Assembly (NCBI GenBank): GCA_947683625.1
Contig: CANTUR010000278.1
Coordinates: 1,320,735 to 1,384,734, forward strand
Source of the DNA: Mallotus nudiflorus
Lineage: Eukaryota; Streptophyta; Magnoliopsida; Malpighiales; Euphorbiaceae
DNA: 64,000 bases
Direction of reading: 5' to 3'
Under the pieces are notes generated by a model. The model searched no databases. It was given only the letters and a program-made list of their open reading frames with translations, and was not told the origin of the DNA. The position numbers and the translations under genes are program-made. Each line of letters begins with the position of its first letter. The first letter of the stretch is position 1. Of the stretch, positions 1 to 9,896 are shown piece by piece.

Positions 1-1
1 A

Positions 2-142
2 GAAAAATTTATAGCCTCGGACGAAGCACGTAAACAATGTTGTAGATTAATGATATCAAAAGAAAATCATTATTGTACTTTTTATAAAAAGAATATGTCA
101 GTAGTTGATGCAGCTGTCAGGAAGTTTGTATTGCTGACATAA
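2..142 (+). pseudogene. 3' end of an upstream ORF of an endogenous pararetrovirus (transactivator position)
   Basis: An open frame enters from the left edge and ends at TAA 140-142, giving 46 codons. It sits directly before a non-coding stretch with promoter, poly(A) signal and tRNA-Met primer site. In caulimovirids this is where the last ORF of the circular map ends. In the cavemovirus/solendovirus layout that ORF is the transactivator/viroplasmin protein, and the downstream gene order here fits that layout. The residues are Cys- and Lys-rich but too few to assign by motif, so identity is inferred from position only. It could instead be the end of a polymerase ORF. Its presence suggests either a tandem integrated copy or a linearisation point outside the intergenic region. 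Confidence 0.5.
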
Positions 143-360
143 AAAAAAAGTATTGTAAGAATGTAATTTATTAAAATAGTGGTGTAGTGTCAAGTATTGT
201 ATCAAAAAAGAAAAAAAGAAAATTCGTAGTCAAAAAGCTTAGTTTAGGTGTAGAAAAATTAAGTTAGTAGTAATACATATGTGTTAAAAAAGTTTAATTA
301 GGACAAATAAAAAATAAATGTAGAGACATGTAGAAACTTAGATATTTTAGGACTACTCTT

Positions 361-370
361 CTATATATAT
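361..370 (+). promoter_or_regulatory. TATA-like box of the pararetroviral promoter
   Basis: The sequence ctatatatat lies 46 bp upstream of AATAAA (416-421) in the intergenic region. Placement fits a pregenomic RNA promoter; activity is not implied. Confidence 0.5.
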
Positions 371-415
371 GTGAGCTTGTAATGTTGTAAGAACATGAGT
401 AAGAAAAATTATATG

Positions 416-421
416 AATAAA
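416..421 (+). terminator. AATAAA poly(A) signal
   Basis: Canonical AATAAA 46 bp after the TATA-like box. In pararetroviruses such a signal is bypassed on the first pass and used on the second to make a terminally redundant RNA. Confidence 0.45.
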
Positions 422-642
422 ATTTTTATGAGTTATTACTACATTTGTGAGTAGGAAACTATCTTTTTGTAAGTTCTCTTACTCATTCTATATTTTTTGT
501 TTCATTGTTTGAATGCTTGTATAAATTAATTATTTATATTTATATTAATTATGTGTTGTGAAATTTTAATTTATACTGTGAATTTTGATAGTTTGTCTAT
601 CATTAGGCAATTAATCTGTTTTTTATACATGCATCCTTATTA

Positions 643-654
643 TGGTATCAGATC
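643..654 (+). promoter_or_regulatory. Minus-strand primer binding site (tRNA-Met type)
   Basis: TGGTATCAGATC matches the plant initiator tRNA-Met primer site TGGTATCAGAGC at 11 of 12 positions. It lies 3' of the putative promoter and 5' of the first ORF, as in caulimovirid genomes. Copia elements use the same primer, but no LTR flanks this site and the downstream genes are viral. Confidence 0.7.
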
Positions 655-757
655 ATATAGGTTGAGTAAAGAATTATAAAGAATCACATAATAATCATAG
701 TATAGAAGGTAATGCTATAGAAAATTTAATAATAGAGTAAAAAATTTAATAATAGAT

Positions 758-919
758 ATGATAACAAATTTAGGAAATTGTTTGTATAATAAATTATTAG
801 GATTACAAGAAAATAAAGAAAGTTTAGAAAAAATTACTACAATTTTTGAAAAAATATTAGACCAACAATATATGATAGAATTATTAGTAGAAGTAATTTT
901 AACTATTTGTTTATCATGA
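758..919 (+). CDS. Small leader ORF of the endogenous pararetrovirus, unknown function
   Basis: An ATG-initiated frame of 53 codons ending in TGA lies between the primer site and the next small ORF. The protein is hydrophilic in its first half and more hydrophobic at the end. Caulimovirids often carry short ORFs in or after the leader; I do not recognise this one. It may be a genuine small ORF or the truncated start of a longer one, because frames downstream are decayed. Confidence 0.35.
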   Translation: MITNLGNCLYNKLLGLQENKESLEKITTIFEKILDQQYMIELLVEVILTICLS

Positions 920-981
920 GTTCTACAATATATAAAATTTTAGATAATATATGTATATTAGACTAGGGCCGGTTATCAGTT

Positions 982-1176
982 ATGACAACATTAAGAAATG
1001 AAATAGACAAAACTGTAGTTGCAGAAAGAGAAACACAAGAAGTTTTAGAAAGTCAAAATACGTCAGAAATTTTAAATATAGTAGAATATAATAATAAAAT
1101 AATGATATTAACAATTTTTAGAGATACTATAAATATTATTATTAGTGAAGGAAATTTAGACCCAAAAAATGAATAA
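982..1176 (+). CDS. Small ORF 1 of the endogenous pararetrovirus
   Basis: A 64-codon ORF rich in Glu, Ile and Asn with no recognised domain. Its stop overlaps the ATG of the next frame (1169-1171), so the two share eight bases. Such ATG-stop overlaps are typical of caulimovirid ORFs translated by reinitiation or transactivation. A short ORF before a capsid-movement ORF is also the solendovirus arrangement. Function unknown; it is one of the few undisrupted frames in this copy. Confidence 0.45.
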   Translation: MTTLRNEIDKTVVAERETQEVLESQNTSEILNIVEYNNKIMILTIFRDTINIIISEGNLDPKNE

Positions 1177-3932
1177 TAAAGATGTAGATGAATATTCATT
1201 TAATTCAGAAAAATGTTTGAACTAAGCAAAAATATATGCTACAATAAGTAAAGAAAGTAAAATTTAGCTTATTAAATATGACAGTACACATCCTAGTTAT
1301 GAATATATAAATAAAGAATATTGAAAAACTATACAAATGTGCATATTAGACTTAATAAATTAGCTAGAACAAGGAAGTAATGGAAAATTTAACACAAAAC
1401 TTTGACATTTTAGTAAAAAAAATTATATACTAAAGAAGAAATTTTATCCTTAGCCAATAAACATGTAAATATGTGTAGAAAAGATATAAAATAGATTTTG
1501 AAACATCACAATAATCATGATATGTATAGAATTATAAACAATAGGCTAAATTTTAATAGAAAAATGGCTTTTACATATGAAGAAATTTATAAGAAAATTA
1601 ATTAATTAATGGTTTTAGAAGAATCTTCTATTTATAAAATAACATTAGAAAATGCTAGAACTTATGATAAAGAATATACAAAAGTAGCAGTCTCTATAGG
1701 ATTGTCAAAAACACAATAATTATTAGTACAACAAAATAATACTAATTTTCATATAAATTATTTATGTTATAATAATATTAAAGAATATACAGAAGAACTT
1801 AGAGAAATAATCATAGAAATAAAAAATAAAGTAACTAAAAATCCTAAAATATTACAAGTAATTAATCCAAAAAGAGAAATATATCTAAAAATTGAATACA
1901 ATAATGAATAATGAAATAAAATTGAAACTTTTAGTACATAAACTAATTATGAAGAAATATAAAATTTAATTAATCAACTAGAAATAACTGTCATAGAAGA
2001 ACAAATAAATACAATGGAAATAACTTAATCTTCATTAGAAGAAAATTTAGATACAAAAAAAGAAATTTTAATGAATGAAAAAAAATTTCAACCAACATCA
2101 TCCGTAGCACTATAAAATATCAAACTGTAGGAAGAGAAGACGTTGAATCTTCAAATAAATTTGAAGAAAGAATAATAGAAAATCAAAATTACAATGGAGA
2201 AGTATATTGGCTAAAAAAACATATGAAAATATGACAGAAGAAATAAAGAATTGGGCAAGAATGAATTCAACTATAATAATAGGAAGAGATTTAGAAGTTC
2301 CAAAATCAAAAGTATTATTACAACAAATATTGTTAGCAATTTTAGCTAATTTATTTGAGCAATTACTAAAAACTGAAAAAACAAGAATAAAAAATACAAC
2401 TACAAACATAGAATTAGTAAAAGAATATGAAAAATTATTATTAAAATATTTTACATATAAGAAAGTAATAATTTCAGAAAATACTTATAGAGAATATTTA
2501 GCTAAATTATAAATGTGTGATAAAAATTATTTTAAAAAATATGCATGTAAATTTGAAGAATATTATATAAAAGCAAAAATAGACACAATAGACAAACTAT
2601 ATTTAAACTTATTATTTTATAAATTACCAGCACCATTGGGAAATAAAATATCATAAAAATATGATGAATTAAATATGGCCGAAGATTTTTTAGGAACAAG
2701 AATTGCTTTAACACAATAGTATTTAGAAATAGAGTGTATGTCATTAAAAGAATGTAGATTAATATATAAACAAACTAAAAATAAACAAAATCTAAATTGT
2801 AAAAAATTTCCTTTAGTACCTAATTATGGATGTGGACCATATAGATATAAAAACATAAATATAAAAACAAAATGGAAAAAATATTTCAGGAAATATAGAA
2901 AACCATATTATAGCAAGAAGAGAAAATATAAAAAGAAATATAATAGAAAGTTAAATAAATCAAAATGTAAATGTTACATTTGTAGACAAAAAGGACATTT
3001 TACAAATGAATGTCCAAATAAGAAAAATAAAAAAAGGAGAAGGATATATGATAATTTTAGAACTCTTAGAAAATAAGTGAAGATAAAACTATATACGAAA
3101 TAACTTCTAATGGATCATCAAAATCTGATTAAACAAAAAAATAATGATATAGGAAAAAATTGCATAGAGCAAGAATTTGATAGAGAAAAACATTTAGAAT
3201 TAATAAATTATGAGCCTAACATTAGTATAAAAGAGATTTCTGAAAAACAACAACCGAGTAATAATTTTAAAAGAATATTTAAAAATCCAATTTTTAAAAG
3301 AGAAAGAAAATAATATTATGTAGGAAAAGTAGTTGAAGAGACAATTGATGTAGTTGATATAGAATGAAATACTAAGATATCCATTCTTAATAAAGATATG
3401 ATAAAAAAAAATTGATGAAAATACCAAAAAGAAAGATATCAATATAAAAATTTACAAATAGGAGGAATAAATACAATAATAAAATCTTATTTTCAACCTC
3501 ATATTAATTTACCTTTTAGTTTAGTTATAACAGATGATAAAATAAGACATAATTTAAAAGATAGTTTAATAAGAAAGTTAGATACAAATTTGTGTTATAA
3601 TAAAACTGTTATAAATATATTTTCAAACTTCAGTCTCAGTCTCATAGATGAAAATATAGAGTAAAAGCACCCCCATGAAGTAAATTAATTGGTGTAAAAA
3701 TAAAAACTATATATGTATGTACTATAAATATGAAATTTATACTAATAAGATATTAACAAGTTATGAAGTACCATCAATATTTAAAAAAAATTTAGAAGAT
3801 AGACCTAAAGAAATAACTAATATTTATAATTATCCTGAAAATTGTACTATAAAATTTGATAATTTTGAAAAATTAGGAAAACCTAGGAAAAATAAAAATG
3901 CAGATATACATAAAAATTATAATGAATTATAA
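1169..3932 (+). pseudogene. Capsid plus movement protein ORF of an endogenous caulimovirid, decayed
   Basis: The frame opens at 1169 and reads, with interruptions, through a capsid region and then a 30K-type movement protein. The capsid part (about 2115-3076) ends in a Lys/Arg-rich stretch and a CCHC zinc knuckle (2972-3013, C-x2-C-x4-H-x4-C), the hallmark of caulimovirid coat proteins. The movement part (core about 3434-3660) shows the 30K-superfamily pattern of a hydrophobic strand followed by a charged turn and a conserved Asn/Phe-rich segment. The knuckle and movement core are in the same frame, so they were one ORF. Breaks: in-frame stops at 2510-2512, 2654-2656 and 2717-2719, more around 3311-3420, and frame changes near 1430, 2112 and 3700. 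Capsid before movement protein points to a cavemovirus/solendovirus-like lineage. It is not expressible as it stands. Confidence 0.75.
2972..3013 (+). other. CCHC zinc knuckle of the capsid region
   Basis: C-x2-C-x4-H-x4-C is encoded in frame with the capsid region and preceded by a run of basic residues; all four metal ligands are intact. This motif binds nucleic acid in retroviral and pararetroviral capsid proteins. Confidence 0.85.
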
Positions 3933-4083
3933 AGATCACTGACAATAGGAAGAAGAAGTCTATCTAGAGAACCTAATACTAGTAACAACCAAGTAATAAC
4001 AAAAACCCTCATTGTAGACACCATATAAAAAAGACAAGATAACCAAACGTATATATAAGCAAACATAAAAAAAAAAAAAACAA

Positions 4084-4780
4084 ATGTCAGTACTAATAGA
4101 TGCAAGATCATGTAATTCTCATAGACATAAATCATTATTAGAAACAAAAGATGAAATATAAATTTTAGGAGAACCCTATACATATATATATATCAGAATG
4201 AAGAATATACACTTTATGAATTAGTAATTATAATCTTAGATTTAAATCAAGTAAAAATACACTTAAAGCTACATAAAATACAACACAATGAAATAGGACC
4301 AGTATTCTTAGGAATATATTTTTTAGAATCTGTAAAACTTTTTACAATAACATCCACACATATAAATATAATATATGAAGGAAAGAAAATTTCAATACCA
4401 ATATCCTAAAAGAAACCTTACAAATAATTTTACAAGTTTTATATTAGTCAAATTAAATAATAAAACAATTCTAACAATAGTAGACACAGGATCTCAAATT
4501 ACTTTAGAAAAAAAAAGAATTAGTAAAAAATTGGACAAATTTAAAAATTCCTTTTAAATTATCTAAAATAGGGAAAACTACTTATATTGTTAATAGAGTA
4601 GTAAAAAATACACCCATTGTGATAGTAAAAAAAATATTTAAAATATCCTTACTATTTGAATTTAATTATAAATATCCCTTAATGTTAGGAAAATTATTTT
4701 TTAATATTCATAATCCTTGGTGTATTTATTCTCAATATTATAAATTTCATACATTATATTACCATAAGATAAAAATATAG
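4084..4780 (+). pseudogene. Aspartic protease region of the endogenous caulimovirid, truncated before reverse transcriptase
   Basis: The start of the polymerase ORF. A DTG catalytic motif (4483-4491) follows a beta-strand-like segment, and about 65 codons later a Leu-Gly segment followed by a Phe/Asn stretch resembles the second conserved motif of retroviral-type proteases. At least three frames must be combined (about 4084-4160, 4190-4370, 4375-4550 and 4550-4780), and stops are frequent, so it is dead. After TAG 4778-4780 viral similarity stops; there is no reverse transcriptase or RNase H. The right edge of the integrated fragment is therefore near 4780, with plain AT-rich DNA beyond. Confidence 0.65.
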
Positions 4781-5772
4781 AGATTAATTAGTTCTCAACT
4801 GCGCTATTGATGTGTGGTGGAGTATATATATATATAACAGTTGAAGAATTAAATAATTAAAAAGTTGAATAATTAAAATTTTAAAAAATTTACAATACTT
4901 ATTATTAATAATTTTTAAATATAAATTTAATTTAAAATAAATTATATATATTTTTTAAAAATTTAACAACTAAAATATAAAAATTAAATAATTGACGAGA
5001 AAATTTAAATGATTGATAGATAAAATTGATGGAATAATTTTGAAAATTTATAATAATTATTTATCAAGAAATATCTTGAAAATTAGTTGTTAAAATAAAA
5101 AAAAAAAATTATAGACTCCCAATTTTATTAGTGAAATTTTAAAGTTAATGTTCTTTTAAGACTACAAATATTTTTTACATTTTACTTAAAATATTTAATA
5201 TTTTTAATTATAATTTGTTTCATATTTTAATTTTTTTTATAATTTTTTATCAAAAGTAATTGTATTTTTGCAATTATTTGAAATATAACTCCAATTTAAT
5301 ATAAAAAAATTTGAATTTATTCAAATATAACAATATTATTTTCATTAATATATTCTTCAAATTTTATATTTAAAAATAAATAAATACTTAACTATTATAT
5401 TTAATCATAAAAAAATATCGCAAACATTTATGAAAACTAAAAAATAATAATAAGTAAATAAAATAAAATAATGTTATTAAACCCAAATATTAAAAATATA
5501 ATCTTTTTTAGTCATAAGATTAAATTATAAATTTACTTTACTTAACTGATAAGACTAATATTAAGTTTTTAAAAAATTAATAAAATTTAATTATAAAAAT
5601 AATTTATTTTAAGACTTAAGTGTTAAAATCATAAATTTTCTAAAATAGAAAATATTGCTGTCCATTTTTTGGTTTTACTTATATGGGTTAATCTAAGCGG
5701 CATTGCTGCCTTACTTGTCGTTTTTTTTTTTTTTTTTTTTTTCAATAGAAAAAATACCATTAAGTGTCAAAA
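4781..5772. other. AT-rich non-coding DNA
   Basis: Nothing recognisable. A short (TA)n run lies near 4827-4837, and a T20-class homopolymer precedes 5740, next to the fold-back element. Confidence 0.6.
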
Positions 5773-6732
5773 TTATATGGGAAGGGTACATTTGTCTACC
5801 TTGTGGTTCTCGAGCTTTGTAAAATTGATTCCATGGTATTTTTCAATGACAATACGTTACCCTATGAAATATGTGTCAACAAATAACTACCAAAGTCTGT
5901 AATGTCGTTTAAGAGGGTGACATGACATTTTGTGTGGTGGTCAATGTGTACTACTTATATAGCTGGACCACAAAATAAAAAAAGGAAAGTACATCTTTCT
6001 ACCCCAGAGTTTTTGAAATTTGCAAAACTGACTCTATGGTATTTTTAGTAATAATACTCTACCTTATACTTCATTTATAATTAAAATCTCCAAATTCTTC
6101 TTCTATTGAAAACAAAGCTACCTTTCAGCTATAACTATATATCTTTCATCTTGGAGTCAAAGAAATTTCATTCTTCAATTTTAAAGAGAAGGGAGCTCGG
6201 GATCGACTCAAAAAATATAAAGCTAGATAGAGTTAGAGAGTTAGGGATTCAAAACATAAAAAGGGTTTATAATGCCCCTAATTTTGAACAACATTAATCA
6301 CATCTTTTTTTTATCTTTTTATTTTGTGGTCAAGTTGTATAAGTTGTACATATGACCGTCACACAAGATGTCATATCACCTCCTTAAAACAATGTTACAG
6401 GCTTTGGAAGTTATTTGCTAACGAAAATTTTCATAAGATAGAATAATGTATTGTCATTGAAAATGCCATGAAACTAATTTTGTAAAACTCAAAAACCATA
6501 AAGTAGAATAATGTACTTTTCTTTTTGCATTTTATGGTCCAGACGTATAAGTAGTACACATTGATCGCCATGCAAGATACCATGTCACATTCTAAAATGG
6601 CGTTACAAGCTTTGGAAGTTATTTACTAATGAAAAAATCCATAAGGTAGTGTATCGTCACTGAAATTACCACCAAACCAATTTTGAAAAATTCAATAATA
6701 GCTAGGTAGAAAAATGTACTTTTCCCTATATT
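5773..6732. repeat. Fold-back element: inverted arms built of ~210-220 bp tandem units
   Basis: The left arm (about 5773-6072) is repeated in reverse complement in the right arm (about 6310-6732). The left arm holds about 1.4 units and the right arm two. Each unit has the landmarks 'tgtgtactacttata', 'aagtacat' followed by 'tctacc', and a 'caaataact(t)ccaaag' segment; copies differ by scattered substitutions. Arms are separated by about 240 bp. No transposase and no clear target duplication. It may be a non-autonomous fold-back transposon, a MULE-like terminal repeat pair, or an inverted duplication of a local satellite. Confidence 0.7.
6073..6309 (+). other. Spacer between fold-back arms
   Basis: It contains a 63-codon ATG frame (6106-6297), Lys/Ile/Ser-rich with no known motif. 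With no support beyond length in AT-rich DNA I treat it as non-coding. Confidence 0.3.
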
Positions 6733-7200
6733 AAAAAGTACATGAGACTTTAGCCTATAAAGGCTAATTTAGTACAAATCTAATTAAAAGCGCAAAAAAA
6801 TGAAGAAACTTTAATAACAAAAAGTAGAAAAAAGAAAACAATTTTTATAAAAAGAGTGTTGTCTCCTCTTTCATTTTCCACTAATGTAACTTTTATCTTT
6901 GAGATTTTCAAGGCAATGTTAGATTCAAAGGAACACACTACTAGCTAGGGTGGCCACAGTTTGGGAACCGCTAATTCCAGTTTATGAACCGACAGTTCAT
7001 GGTTCCACCCTAGGTCGACATGACTCGAAACTAGGCTACCTCCAGTTTAGAACCAAGAGAAATTGGTTTAGTTCGGTTTAAAATTTTTTATTAAAATTTT
7101 TATTTTACTAAAATAAATAATTTAAATTTAAATAAATTAAAAAATAAACTATTTATATTACAAAAAATTTAATTAAATTAATTTAAAGGGCATGTTATTA

Positions 7201-8069
7201 TGAATGAACTTCAATAAATGCACTGAGTGATAGTTATGATTCACCTTAATGAAATACACTCAAAACTTAATTACTTTGCCCAAGATTCTAAGAACAAGTA
7301 AAATGATCAAAGTTTAGTCTATTTGGATGACTTAAACTCCAATTTTGAATGCCACAAAGGTTTGATATATTCCTTTGATAAGTTCAAGTTTATATTCTTT
7401 TAAAAACATGAAAAACAAGCAATTCTTTGTTTATGGTCAAATTTGACTCAAATATTATATAAAGAAGTGATTTAACTCAAGATTGCTAATTAGCTAAGGT
7501 TTCCTTCTTAAAGTAAGAAATAAGTACTTAAAACTAATGCAAACATATCCTAACTTAATAAAAAATTATCCTAATTGACTTGTGTTGACCTTAACATGGT
7601 TTAAGGCCTCAAAATAAATTTAAATACTAATAAAAATGAATTCTAATGAAATGATTAAGGCACAAACATGATTTGGCCCAAAATAATCTTAAAACAAGCC
7701 TATATATAGTCATAAAAAAATTGGACTTTTAATATGTGGAATAAATCTCATTTAGCTTCAATTTGACTTCCACAAAAAGCCATTAAACGAATTGAATGTT
7801 CATATGCTTCATTAGCCCAAATATTCTTCATAATACATTGTAAAGCCTCTTACAACTTATTTGTATGCGATATCTCTTTAAACCTCTTTTCATGCAAAAT
7901 AGTTATTGGGCTTTGAGGTAGCTTCAAATCATCATTCAAAGAATTATCTTTATGATTCAAACAAGGTCCATCCAACTTTAACTTAGCTTTATATGATCCA
8001 CTATCTTCAATATGCTCATTTTGATTTATTCGAGTTATTGGTTGAATTGCCTCCATGTGATTTGTATCA
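7201..8069 (-). repeat. 3' LTR of the deleted gypsy element
   Basis: It pairs with 9445-9638 plus 23618-24358. Both copies share a series of landmarks, for example 'ccaattttgaatgccacaaa' and the tail ending in ATCA. The left copy lacks about 45 bp near 7430. Because this copy is uninterrupted, it shows the empty site of the CACTA insertion (gataagTTCaagttt near 7378-7392). Confidence 0.8.
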
Positions 8070-8101
8070 TTCCCTCTTTCCTTAGAAGGATTCGTCCTCA
8101 A
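7850..8101 (-). pseudogene. C-terminal tail of gypsy pol, running into the 3' LTR
   Basis: The 83-codon frame begins with the R-T-N-P...G-N-D tail typical of the extreme C-terminus of many Ty3/gypsy polyproteins. The bases encoding it are the polypurine tract and the TGA that opens the LTR, so the coding tail and the plus-strand primer share the same DNA. Beyond the first dozen residues the frame is LTR sequence. Everything upstream in pol is missing, so this is only a relic. Confidence 0.6.
8070..8085 (-). promoter_or_regulatory. Polypurine tract of the deleted gypsy element
   Basis: The minus strand reads AAGGAAAGAGGGAA directly before the TGATAC that opens the 3' LTR. It marks the plus-strand priming site and fixes the LTR edge. 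Confidence 0.75.
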
Positions 8102-8457
8102 ATTAAAGTCATCATTTGTTTTAAAACTCGACCACTCAATGGCATTTCCAAATCAACACCACAATTAAAATCATCATCACTATAATATTTTAAATGCAAC
8201 ATGTCATCATTGCTATCTTTAGTTTCCTCTTGAACATTTATTATAATTGATGTTTCTACCATTCCCTCTCTAAATTGTCGATTTTGCTCTTTAAGAGGTG
8301 GCATTCTACCTTTTAGCCCGTCTATCCTTCCACATAGTGTTTACAATCTATCTTTAACCTCTATAAAAGCGCTTTGTAACGATTCATAAAATTCTTGAGC
8401 TTCTAGTGTATTATCCATTGGAGCTAGACTTTCACCTCTGCCACTCGTACTATACAT
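8098..8457 (-). pseudogene. N-terminal gag remnant of the deleted gypsy element
   Basis: The minus-strand frame opens at ATG 8457-8455 and reads about 118 codons with one internal stop near 8344. The product is acidic and Gln/Glu-rich, with a heptad-like stretch resembling the coiled N-termini of gypsy gag proteins. It then meets the pol C-terminal frame at 8101. No capsid core or zinc knuckle is present. The direct gag-to-pol-tail junction shows an internal deletion of several kilobases relative to an autonomous element. Confidence 0.45.
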
Positions 8458-9416
8458 ATCTTAAATAAAGGTTAGAATAAATAAACAAAAAAAAAACCTT
8501 CACAACACATCCTCACACGTGTACTCTTAAAGATGAAGGGGATCTCTCGTGTTTTCGCTCAACTTAATTTGATCACATAAGGTTTTCCTCACACCTTATG
8601 GCTTGTTCCCTTAGTGTTCTTAATTAAATCAAATCGAATAACATAAAGAATTAATTCCCTTTATGAAATTTAAAATTTAAGTAAATGTAGAGACAATGAC
8701 TGGAAGTGCCTTAATAAAAAAGTGCTCGTAAATAAGAAATAAAGGAGTTGTAAAGAAAAATGAATTTAATCCTATTATATAAGGATAAGGAATAATAGAT
8801 AAAAAAAAAAGAGTTATCTAATCCTTTTAGGACAAAGAAAAGCTTTAAAATAAGATAAGGATTATAATAAAACAAGATATGACTAAAATCTAACTATATA
8901 AGGAATAATATAACCAAGATTTAATTTTATCCACAAGATATCCTTATTAGACAAGGAAAATTCGAAGTTATACTTAAAGAACCAAGAAAAATGGATTTGC
9001 TCACTTCAAACTCAAGATTTGTGATCTTGAATCAAGATTTGTTCAAAGAACTTAAAGAAAATTCAACAAACCCATAAATTTAATCAAGAAAATTCATGAA
9101 AATAATCAAGAATTAAAAAACATGACTTAAAAAGATCAAAGAATGCAAGAAAATTTTAAAGATTATAAGAAAAACTTGCAACAACCTAGTTCTTCTTTTC
9201 TTTTTTTTTTTGCATTCTTTTTTTCTTCTGATGTTTTTTTTTATTTTTTTATATTAACGCAAGAATTCAAAAATAACTAAACAAATTCAAGAAACAAAGA
9301 ATTCAAAATGAATTTGAGAGCTAACTGAATAAGATGATGAAACAAATGAATAATAAAGGAGTAGAAGAAGAAAGCACATGAATGAAAACAAAAAAGGATA
9401 CATAACCTAATTCTTA
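8458..9416 (-). other. Untranslated leader of the deleted gypsy element
   Basis: A-rich leader between primer site and gag start, with runs of 'aagaaaatt' type repeats near 9050-9180. No ORF worth naming. Confidence 0.5.
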
Positions 9417-9424
9417 GAGCCAAA

Positions 9425-9436
9425 GCTCTGATACCA
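9425..9436 (-). promoter_or_regulatory. Primer binding site, tRNA-Met type
   Basis: The minus strand reads TGGTATCAGAGC, a perfect match to the plant initiator tRNA-Met primer sequence, eight bases inside the 5' LTR edge. It sets the element's orientation as minus. Confidence 0.85.
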
Positions 9437-9444
9437 AAATATTA

Positions 9445-9638
9445 TGAATGACCTTCAACAAATACAAAGAATGATTATCATGATTCACTTTGATGAAATA
9501 CATTCAAAACTTAATAACTTTGGCTAAGATTCTAAGAATAGATTAAATGATTGAAAAGATTGAAATTTAGTCTATTTGGATGAAGGAAACTCCAATTTTG
9601 AATGCCACAAAGGTTTAATCAATTCCTTTGATAAGTTC
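9445..9638 (-). repeat. First part of the 5' LTR, cut by the CACTA element
   Basis: Matches the 3' LTR from 7201 and stops at the TTC target site 9636-9638. The rest resumes at 23618. Confidence 0.8.
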
Positions 9639-9896
9639 CACTACAAGAAAATAGGCCATTAACGAAGGTAAAAATTGGTTGCGACAACTTAAAATCCAGT
9701 CCTTATAAGTTATTAGCGATTGGAAAAATTCGGTCGCATCCCATCTCAAAAGACTTTGCCACTAAAAGTCTTTTGTAACCTAAAAAGTGAATGATCGCAA
9801 ATAACTTTTTATGAAAAGATGTATAGTGGTCACTAATAAAAACTAATTGCAACCATTTTGAGATCTAATTACGACTGAGTTTACCTTCGTTAGTTT

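Larger units (their letters stand above)
143..757 (+). promoter_or_regulatory. Pararetroviral intergenic region and leader
   Basis: About 600 bp without a meaningful ORF lie between the upstream ORF end and the first small ORF. It holds, in order, a TATA-like box (361-370), an AATAAA poly(A) signal (416-421) and a tRNA-Met primer site (643-654). A poly(A) signal shortly after the TATA box is the usual arrangement that gives caulimovirid pregenomic RNA its terminal redundancy. The region is A/T-rich and no enhancer elements could be assigned with confidence. Confidence 0.6.

Noticed and set aside
3917..4183. Hydrophobic minus-strand frame over the viral segment
   Set aside because: Shadow of AT-rich viral coding on the other strand.
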